Shown here in pieces: positions 6,072 to 10,361 of a DNA stretch of 10,361 nucleotides (positions are counted from its first letter, which is position 1; the number at the start of each line of letters is the position of its first letter). This DNA is from an uncultured Clostridia bacterium. Lineage in GTDB: Bacteria > Bacillota > Clostridia > Oscillospirales > Oscillospiraceae. The position numbers were made by a program, and so were the translations under genes. Where the stretch lies: NCBI GenBank assembly GCA_946184215.1, contig CAMHER010000060.1, positions 1-10,361 of the forward strand, given 5' to 3'. Below the pieces are notes generated by a model that was not told where the DNA came from, made no database searches, and saw only the letters and a program-made list of their open reading frames with translations.

Positions 6072-6944
6072 TTATTCGACCGTGTTGACGAGCTCGCCGA
6101 TGCCCTCGATCCCACAGGTGACGACATCGCCGCTCTTCAAAAATTCCGCCCCGGGGATACCCATCAGAACGCCCTTGGGCGTGCCGGTCGCGATGATAGA
6201 CCCGGCGCGCAGCACAAAGCCCTGCGACAACACCGAGATGATCTCGCTGATCGAGTGGATCAGATGGTCGGTTCGGCTGTCCTGCATCAGCTTGCCGTTG
6301 AGTGTCGTATAGATACGCTGGGCCGGGGGCCAGGAAAACTCGTCCTTTGTAACAAGGCAGGGACCCATCGGGCAGAAGCCCTCGAGGCTCTTGCCGAAAT
6401 GCCACTGCTTGTGCCTGGTCTGCACCTCGCGGGCGGAGACGTCATTGAGAACGGTATAGCCAAAGACATAGTCCTGCGCGTCCTCTTCGCTGACCTGCCA
6501 GGCGTCTCGTCCGATGACGACAGCAAGCTCGTTTTCATAGTCCAGCTGCTGCGTCAGATCACGGTGAGCGGGGATCGGATCCCCCGTCCCCTGGGAATAG
6601 TTCACCCGCTTGGAGAAGAAGATCGGCGCGGCCAGCTCGACGCCGAAGGCGTCGCTGGAAAAGCCGGAGGCTTCTTTGGCGTGGGCTGCGTAATTGAGCC
6701 CGAGACACAGCACGTCCTGCGCCGGATGCGGGATCGGAGAGAGGAGCTTGACCTCCACAAGGGAGATCGTCTCGCCTTCGGCCGCGGCCATGGCGGCACG
6801 ATCCGACGGCGTCGAGCGGCAGATCAGATCTGTCATATCGGCATAGGAAAAGCCGCACGCGCGCAGCGGCAGCACGCGCTCACCGCGCAGCAGGCCGAGC
6901 TCTTCCTCCGCACATCCGTTCCGGGTAAAGGTAATGAGTTTCAA
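6072..6944 (-). CDS. Fumarylacetoacetate hydrolase (FAH) family protein
   Basis: A 290-residue enzyme of the FAH fold. Family members are metal-dependent hydrolases, decarboxylases or isomerases acting on C-C bonds of beta-dicarbonyl acids, such as acylpyruvates, oxaloacetate or 2-hydroxyhepta-2,4-dienedioate. Visible motifs are CLGLNYAAHAKE (80-91), FFSKRVNY (109-116), the metal ligands in DYENELAVVIG (Glu137, Glu139) and NDVSARE (Asp168), GKSLEGF (184-190) with Lys185, and GTPKGV (254-259). The N-terminal domain (1-70) is the usual short cap. The track of open codons extends to a GTG at 6953, but GGAGTG at 6951-6956 is better placed, six bases before TTG 6944, giving the family-typical MKLITF start. 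It has its own promoter and terminator, so it is monocistronic. The substrate is not assignable. Confidence 0.9.
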   Translation of the reverse strand: MKLITFTRNGCAEEELGLLRGERVLPLRACGFSYADMTDLICRSTPSDRAAMAAAEGETISLVEVKLLSPIPHPAQDVLCLGLNYAAHAKEASGFSSDAFGVELAAPIFFSKRVNYSQGTGDPIPAHRDLTQQLDYENELAVVIGRDAWQVSEEDAQDYVFGYTVLNDVSAREVQTRHKQWHFGKSLEGFCPMGPCLVTKDEFSWPPAQRIYTTLNGKLMQDSRTDHLIHSISEIISVLSQGFVLRAGSIIATGTPKGVLMGIPGAEFLKSGDVVTCGIEGIGELVNTVE

Positions 6945-7000
6945 AGCGATCACTCCATTTTGTTGATTTGATACCTTTGGCTTTTCGCCATCATATCATC

Positions 7001-7029
7001 ATTATAGCCGACTGTGTCTCCGGCGGCAA
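7001..7029 (-). promoter_or_regulatory. Promoter of the FAH-family gene
   Basis: On the - strand, TTGCCG (7024-7029) and a perfect TATAAT (7001-7006) are separated by 17 bp. The predicted start near 6994 gives a leader of about 50 nt. The -35 lies right after the terminator of the upstream gene (T-run at 7033-7038), so the two units are insulated from each other. Confidence 0.75.
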
Positions 7030-7032
7030 GAG

Positions 7033-7065
7033 AAAAAAGCTCCCGGGGGCGCGGCCCCCGGGAGC
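7033..7065 (-). terminator. Strong terminator of the membrane-protein gene
   Basis: A 12-bp GC-rich stem (7039-7050 with 7054-7065) with a 3-nt loop is followed on the - strand by six T's (7033-7038). It lies 11 bp past the stop of the gene ending at 7077. It is a textbook intrinsic terminator. Confidence 0.93.
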
Positions 7066-7076
7066 GGGAAGGACGA

Positions 7077-8048
7077 TCATTCTGCTCCGGCCTGGTCCGC
7101 GGCGGGGGCGGCGGCACGTTGACCGTAAGGCTGGGCCAGGCGCAGCGCCGCATCCGCGTTGGCGGCGGCTCCGGAGGCGGTGCGGGAAATCAGCCCCCAG
7201 GCAATCACAACGCCGAGAGCGGAAAAGAAAAACTCCTGCAGGGAATCGGCTGCGATAGCGGCCCAGATCTCGCCGTCGCGGAGCAGGTCCGGCACAAAGG
7301 AGAGGGCCTCGGAAAAAGAAAAGCCGTATTCCCGCATGATGGAAAAGACAATGTATTCGAAGTTCAGAATGAACACACCCAGAACGGCCATCAGGATCGA
7401 AACGATCAGTGCGGCTTTGTTCATCTTGCCGCGGAAGAGCTTATAGCCGAAATAGGCGCAGATGGGGATCAGCGCAAAGAGAATGGAATATTCCATTTCC
7501 AGATAGACAACGGTCAGAAAAGTGGGGATCGTGCCGACAAGCATGCCGATCAGCGCACCGAGCACACCCAGCAGATAGCTGCCGTTTTCCCGATTGATAT
7601 CGGCCTTGTTATGGGCTTTCCCGGCCTCTGCCTGCAGACAGCGGTAGTGGACAGGACGGTAGCCCTTCCCGGTGAGGGCAGCAGCGTCACAGTTCCCGCC
7701 GCCGCAATAGGGACACGTTTCCAACGGATGAAGTCCGGCATGGCCGAGCGCATATACACAGAATTGAATATAGGTCGATGCGCTGCCCTGAGCCTTTTTC
7801 TTTGATGCAGCGGTGATGACCAGCATGTTTCCCACCCAGGAATTGATCTTTCCGCCCCAGGTTTTCAGAACGGCGTTTATCTGCTTGACGAGGGCGCTGT
7901 CCCGTTTGCGATCTACGATCAGATGAACGTGATTGACATTGTTGTTCCACAAGGTCAGAGGCCATCCGTCTACTACGCCACAAAGAGTGGCGCCATAGGC
8001 GGTAAGACCCAGCTCGGTACCGAGCAGACTGAATTCGTTCGTTTTCAT
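7077..8048 (-). CDS. Uncharacterised membrane protein with N-terminal Cys-rich cluster
   Basis: I do not recognise this 323-residue protein. Its N-terminal 110 residues look soluble and mixed alpha/beta. A Cys/His cluster follows: CPYCGGGNC (112-120), then His135 and Cys137 in VHYRC, which looks like a zinc ribbon. Four hydrophobic segments come next (about 157-182, 187-205, 210-236 and 270-288), then a charged helix-rich stretch (240-265), and an Ala/Gln-rich, probably disordered C-terminus (290-323). The layout suggests a membrane-anchored sensor or binding protein with its zinc domain in the cytoplasm, but this is inference. ATG 8048 is chosen over longer starts because GGAGA lies 9 nt upstream and the extension is basic and low-complexity. 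The gene is alone, divergent from dinB, headed by a 26-bp dyad and closed by a strong terminator. Confidence 0.8.
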   Translation of the reverse strand: MKTNEFSLLGTELGLTAYGATLCGVVDGWPLTLWNNNVNHVHLIVDRKRDSALVKQINAVLKTWGGKINSWVGNMLVITAASKKKAQGSASTYIQFCVYALGHAGLHPLETCPYCGGGNCDAAALTGKGYRPVHYRCLQAEAGKAHNKADINRENGSYLLGVLGALIGMLVGTIPTFLTVVYLEMEYSILFALIPICAYFGYKLFRGKMNKAALIVSILMAVLGVFILNFEYIVFSIMREYGFSFSEALSFVPDLLRDGEIWAAIAADSLQEFFFSALGVVIAWGLISRTASGAAANADAALRLAQPYGQRAAAPAADQAGAE

Positions 8049-8071
8049 GGTTTCCCGTCTCCTTTTTCGAA

Positions 8072-8097
8072 GTAAAATATAAAATAACATATTTTAC
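8072..8097. promoter_or_regulatory. Perfect 26-bp dyad, likely operator in the divergent intergenic region
   Basis: GTAAAATAT (8072-8080) and ATATTTTAC (8089-8097) are perfect inverted repeats separated by 8 bp. The dyad lies 9 bp upstream of the ribosome binding site of the membrane-protein gene, inside the AT-rich stretch where its promoter must be; no clean -35/-10 pair stands out. Symmetry and position fit a dimeric repressor site. The regulator is unknown. Confidence 0.5.
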
Positions 8098-8183
8098 AAA
8101 AAAAGACCATAGTAAAAAGAAAGATCGTGTTCGCACGCAGACACGCTGTCCCGGAAAAAACCCGGAACGCAGGAGAAGGGGGA

Positions 8184-8212
8184 TGGAAAACCGGAACGCT
8201 TTCCGCTATAAT
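8184..8212 (+). promoter_or_regulatory. Candidate dinB promoter
   Basis: TGGAAA (8184-8189) and a perfect TATAAT (8207-8212) are 17 bp apart. An inverted repeat CGGAA-N4-TTCCG (8192-8205) fills the spacer. A start near 8219 would lie downstream of ATG 8183 and favour TTG 8276 as the translation start. No canonical Gram-positive LexA box (GAAC-N4-GTTC) is present. Confidence 0.5.
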
Positions 8213-8275
8213 GTTTTTGATGGCAAAACACAGAACCTGGCCATACGGCGCGCGAAGAAAGGAGGGGCGGAGGCA

Positions 8276-9490
8276 TTGAAGCAGATCATCATTCATGTGG
8301 ACATGGACGCTTTTTATGCCTCGGTGGAGACGCGGGACGATCCGAGCCTGCGCGGCAAACCGCTGATCATCGGCTCGCTCCCCAACGAGCGCGGTGTGGT
8401 GGCCACCTGCAGCTATGAGGCGCGCAAGTACGGCGTTCATTCCGGCATGAACATCAAGGACGCCTATCGCCTTTGCCCCGGCGGGATCTTCCGGCACCCG
8501 AATTTTGACAAGTACAAGGCGGTCTCCGCCCAGCTTCACGCGATCTGGGACGCCTATGCCTCCGCCTCCGAGGCCATCGCGCTGGACGAGGCGTATCTGG
8601 ACGTGACGGAGAAGGCCGGGGACTGGGACGGCGCGCGCGAGATCGCCCGGACCATCAAGCGTCGGACCCGGGACGAGCTGCACCTGACCTGCTCGGTTGG
8701 CTTGGCCTATTCCAAGACGGCGGCCAAAACCGCCAGCGAGGAAAAGAAGCCGGACGGATACTTTGAAATCGAAACGGCGGAGGATTATGTCGAGCTGATC
8801 CGGGACCGGGACGTAAAGGTGCTTTATACCGTCGGCGAGAGCACGGCGGAAAAGCTTTACGCCGCCGGGATCCATACCGTGCGGGATATCCAGCAGCGAC
8901 AGGAGGATGTGGTCCGCCTGCTGGGCAAGCAGGGCCGCTGGATCACGCAGATCGCCTTCGGCATCGACGAGAGGAAGGTGGAGCCCTATCGGCCTGAGGA
9001 GGCCAAATCCATCGGCAGGGAGCTGACCTTTCAGAAGGATGTTGACAACTTTGATCTGCTTGGAGACGTGCTGTTTCTGCTTGCGCTGAACGTGGAAAAC
9101 CGCGCGCAGAGGATCGGCCTTCGCGGAGGGGGCGTCACGCTCAAGATCACCTATGCCAATATGAAAAGCATCACCCGCTCCCGCAGTCCGGCCGACTGCG
9201 GCTCGGCGGTCGCGATCTGGCGGGAGGCGGCAAAACTGCTGGAAAAGGTGGAAAAGCGTCCGGTGCGGCTGCTCGGCGTCAGCCTGTATAACCTGAGCGA
9301 CACTGAGGAGCGGCAGCTGCGGCTGGAGGACTTTGACGATGCGGATGCGCGGGAGCAGGAAGAGGAGCGCAAGCGGCAGCTTTCCGCGCTGGAGGAGCAC
9401 TATCACCTGAATTTTGCCGGGCATCTGCCGCAGCTTTTCCACGCGGAGACCCTGCACAAAACCGTGGAATACATGAGAAAGCATTTTTGA
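8276..9490 (+). CDS. dinB: DNA polymerase IV (Y-family translesion polymerase DinB)
   Basis: A 404-residue error-prone polymerase that copies past damaged bases. The palm carries HVDMDAFYASVE (7-18) with metal-binding Asp9 and steric-gate Tyr14. SYEARKYGVHSGM (46-58) is the fingers motif, and LDEAYLD (103-109) gives catalytic Asp104 and Glu105. The usual Ser before this block (S-x-D-E) is Ala102. A helix-hairpin-helix thumb (about 183-220) and a little-finger domain (about 240-340) follow. The tail has QLRLEDF (347-353), which resembles a beta-clamp binding motif, and then a charged coiled stretch. I chose TTG 8276 (AAAGGAGG 10 nt upstream) because it gives the family-standard N-terminus. An in-frame ATG at 8183 with AGGAG at 7 nt would add 31 non-conserved residues and cannot be excluded. 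A terminator follows at 9582. Confidence 0.93.
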   Translation: MKQIIIHVDMDAFYASVETRDDPSLRGKPLIIGSLPNERGVVATCSYEARKYGVHSGMNIKDAYRLCPGGIFRHPNFDKYKAVSAQLHAIWDAYASASEAIALDEAYLDVTEKAGDWDGAREIARTIKRRTRDELHLTCSVGLAYSKTAAKTASEEKKPDGYFEIETAEDYVELIRDRDVKVLYTVGESTAEKLYAAGIHTVRDIQQRQEDVVRLLGKQGRWITQIAFGIDERKVEPYRPEEAKSIGRELTFQKDVDNFDLLGDVLFLLALNVENRAQRIGLRGGGVTLKITYANMKSITRSRSPADCGSAVAIWREAAKLLEKVEKRPVRLLGVSLYNLSDTEERQLRLEDFDDADAREQEEERKRQLSALEEHYHLNFAGHLPQLFHAETLHKTVEYMRKHF

Positions 9491-9511
9491 GCGGAGCCGC
9501 TGCGCAGCAGA

Positions 9512-9541
9512 AGAACGATTCTCCCTCTATGAGAACGATTC
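9512..9541 (+). repeat. Two 10-bp direct repeats downstream of dinB
   Basis: AGAACGATTC occurs at 9512-9521 and 9532-9541, exactly 20 bp (about two helical turns) apart. It lies in the 3' region between the dinB stop and its terminator. This could be a protein-binding pair or chance; nothing else supports a function. Confidence 0.4.
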
Positions 9542-9581
9542 ATTTTGTAAAAGTCCAGGGGGATTGAGAAAAAGTAAAAAT

Positions 9582-9618
9582 GCCGCTGCGGAAATGAGTC
9601 CGCAGCGGCTGCTTTTTT
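9582..9618 (+). terminator. Intrinsic terminator of dinB
   Basis: A perfect 11-bp stem, GCCGCTGCGGA (9582-9592) with TCCGCAGCGGC (9599-9609), closes a 6-nt loop and is followed by TGC and six T's (9613-9618). It lies about 90 bp after the dinB stop. Confidence 0.92.
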
Positions 9619-9634
9619 ATGGCCGGATACCGAA

Positions 9635-9657
9635 AAAGCCCTGAAATCAAGGGCTTT
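9635..9657. repeat. Short hairpin 1
   Basis: AAAGCCCT (9635-9642) pairs with AGGGCTTT (9650-9657) around a 7-nt loop. On the - strand it is followed by TTCGG, so it is a weak terminator candidate at most; on the + strand no T-run follows. Confidence 0.5.
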
Positions 9658-9668
9658 CGGGCAAAATG

Positions 9669-9706
9669 AAAAGGTAGGCAATTTCTATCAAAATTACCTA
9701 CCTTTT
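9669..9706. repeat. Long imperfect hairpin 2
   Basis: A 16-bp stem, 9669-9684 with 9691-9706, has a single C/A mismatch and a 6-nt loop CTATCA. The outer arms are AAAAGGTAGG and CCTACCTTTT. It could act as a bidirectional terminator (T-runs are inside the stem on both strands), as a small-RNA element, or be a mobile-element end. Confidence 0.55.
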
Positions 9707-9734
9707 ATGGATTTGTTTCACTGTTTTGATAGAA
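9683..9734. repeat. Inverted repeat competing with hairpin 2
   Basis: TTCTATCAAAA (9683-9693) is the exact reverse complement of TTTTGATAGAA (9724-9734), 11 bp with a 30-bp interval. Its left arm uses the loop and right-arm bases of hairpin 2, so the two structures cannot form together. Confidence 0.55.
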
Positions 9735-9743
9735 TTTCCCGGA

Positions 9744-9793
9744 GGGGGGGTCACCAGCCCTTTAGGGGGTTCACCTGCAAAGGGGGGTTCAAA
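9744..9793. repeat. Three G-run/TCA repeats, resembling IS21-family end repeats
   Basis: G7-TCACC (9744-9755), G5-T-TCACC (9765-9775) and G6-T-TCAAA (9782-9793) recur with their TCA cores at 9751, 9771 and 9789, that is at 20- and 18-bp steps. Multiple subterminal repeats at about 20-bp spacing are known at ends of IS21-family elements, where they bind the transposase. No istA or istB gene is in the window, so this could be a remnant end or the edge of an element reaching outside the window. Confidence 0.4.
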
Positions 9794-9815
9794 GTGAACG
9801 ATAGGTCTATCCTTC

Positions 9816-10262
9816 TCAAATATGTGCCTTCACAACTCTACAATGAACGCAAAGAAGGCTTTCAACAGGCCGGATGACATCATCTCCGATGTCATGAAGA
9901 GGATTGAGGATTTCAATCGCAAATCTCGCAAATCCACACGGGAGGAAGTACTCTAAATCGTTTAGAGAAGCAGAGGATTTGCAGCACGGCAGCATGGTTT
10001 CCAGTGAAGAAAAAGCACTTTCATAGGCTTCATCCATCGCGTTTCCCCACCAACTGAAATCAAGTGTGGCACCACAGTTGGGGCAAGTAATTGTTTCCAG
10101 ACTCTCTCCACAGTCGATAAACATAGGAGTTGGGCTACTTGTTGATTTGACACAATCGCAAATTACGCGCGTTTCAATATAATGCCTCGCGTTTTCAATT
10201 GACTGCTCGGAAACCGTAATGAAAGGATCTGTTGGAATCAGTTTTACAATATAATCTGACAT
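9816..10262 (-). CDS. Uncharacterised small Cys-rich protein (putative zinc-binding)
   Basis: I cannot assign a function to this 148-residue protein. It has no signal peptide or membrane segment and should be cytoplasmic. Cysteines occur in pairs: CPNC (60-63) followed by PCC (92-94), a likely zinc site, plus Cys109 and a C-terminal CVHC (138-141). The order FIDCGESLE, CPNCGATLDFSWW, LPCC, LNDLEYFLPCGFARFAIEI resembles a conserved single-domain family I have seen as lone accessory genes in Firmicutes; that is recollection, not a search result. ATG 10262 is chosen because AGGAGG lies 7 nt upstream. The gene is clearly AT-richer than its neighbours and borders the repeat-rich junction, suggesting acquisition by transfer. 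The 30 bp right of 10331 hold only promoter sequence. Confidence 0.75.
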   Translation of the reverse strand: MSDYIVKLIPTDPFITVSEQSIENARHYIETRVICDCVKSTSSPTPMFIDCGESLETITCPNCGATLDFSWWGNAMDEAYESAFSSLETMLPCCKSSASLNDLEYFLPCGFARFAIEILNPLHDIGDDVIRPVESLLCVHCRVVKAHI

Positions 10263-10333
10263 TAAGCAGCCTCCTGTTCTAATCCGCTTATCATTGATTC
10301 GGTTGGACGCGCAAAACACTCCTTTTCTCATTT

Positions 10334-10361
10334 ATCATAGCACAAAAAGAAAAGAACGGCA
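10334..10361 (-). promoter_or_regulatory. Promoter of the orphan Cys-rich gene (partly outside window)
   Basis: On the - strand an extended -10, TGC-TATGAT (TATGAT at 10334-10339), lies about 72 bp before ATG 10262. The -35 at 17-bp spacing would end in TGCCG at the very edge of the window, so its first base is not visible. Confidence 0.55.

Larger units (their letters stand above)
9619..9815. other. Gene-free repeat-rich junction between dinB and the orphan gene
   Basis: No convincing coding sequence is present. The stretch holds a short hairpin (9635-9657), a long hairpin (9669-9706), an inverted repeat that competes with it (9683-9734), three G-run/TCA repeats (9744-9793) and a small palindrome GTTCA-AAG-TGAAC (9787-9799). 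Base composition falls to the right of here. It reads as a junction between core chromosome and acquired DNA. Confidence 0.6.

Noticed and set aside
8101..8275. A canonical SOS (LexA/DinR) box upstream of dinB
   Set aside because: No GAAC-N4-GTTC match was found; the CGGAA-N4-TTCCG repeat is a different sequence.
8045..9484. A 479-codon open frame on the - strand opposite dinB
   Set aside because: It mirrors dinB in a GC-rich gene, reads through the divergent intergenic region, and has no family motif or ribosome binding site; it is an antisense shadow.
9619..9669. A 16-codon ATG-to-TGA frame just after the dinB terminator
   Set aside because: It begins at the T-run of the terminator, has no ribosome binding site and overlaps a hairpin; it is most likely chance.
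9744..9787. A G-quadruplex from the G-runs
   Set aside because: Only three separated G-runs exist, with loops of more than ten bases, so a stable quadruplex would need the first run to supply two tracts; the repeat interpretation is simpler.
9635..9799. A CRISPR array or tandem repeat array
   Set aside because: The repeats are short, differ from each other, and there are only three; no spacer-repeat unit of CRISPR length is present.

Overview
The window looks like chromosomal DNA from a GC-rich member of the Clostridia, probably an Oscillospiraceae-type gut Firmicute. The grounds are clear AGGAGG-type ribosome binding sites, a perfect CIRCE (HrcA) operator, GC-rich hairpin terminators with T-tracts, and strong third-position GC in most genes. 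Species cannot be named from the sequence. All genes look intact except the first, which is cut by the left edge.

Layout. (1) Bases 1-2172, + strand: the end of a polar amino-acid ABC transporter operon, consisting of a substrate-binding protein (partial), a GlnP/HisM-type permease, and a GlnQ-type ATPase that carries an unusual insertion of about 65 residues. (2) Bases 2246-3685: an AbgB-like M20 amidohydrolase. It sits just behind a hairpin that could end or attenuate the transporter transcript, with almost no room for its own promoter. (3) Bases 3762-4355: a small heat-shock protein (Hsp20) behind a CIRCE operator and a 5'-UTR hairpin. It ends at a perfect bidirectional terminator shared with the opposing operon. 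(4) Bases 5971-4442, - strand: a promoter, a divergent PlsC-like acyltransferase and an overlapping PAP2_3-type phosphatase/transferase, probably a two-gene phospholipid or glycolipid module. (5) Bases 7029-6019, - strand: a single-gene unit for a fumarylacetoacetate-hydrolase-fold protein, with its own promoter and terminator. (6) Bases 8097-7033, - strand: a four-helix membrane protein of unknown function with a Cys-rich cluster, headed by a 26-bp perfect dyad and closed by a strong terminator. (7) Bases 8276-9618, + strand: the Y-family DNA polymerase DinB (Pol IV) and its terminator. (8) Bases 9619-9815: a gene-free stretch with two nested or competing hairpins and three G-run/TTCA repeats that resemble the end of an IS21-type element. 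(9) Bases 10262-9816, - strand: an AT-richer orphan gene for a small Cys-rich protein, probably acquired by transfer.

How the genes fit together. The transporter and the AbgB-like hydrolase could form an uptake-and-cleavage route for an acylated or aminobenzoyl-type amino acid. The acyltransferase and PAP2 genes overlap and are almost certainly co-expressed in membrane lipid chemistry. Hsp20 is under HrcA-type heat-shock control. The right-hand end (from about 9620) is accessory in character and is the most likely place for mobile DNA. I saw no CRISPR array, tRNA, rRNA or recognisable riboswitch. No complete novel multi-gene system is evident. The most unusual items are the insertion-bearing ATPase, the acyltransferase lacking its HX4D aspartate, the uncharacterised membrane protein with its dyad, and the repeat-rich junction beside the orphan Cys-rich gene.
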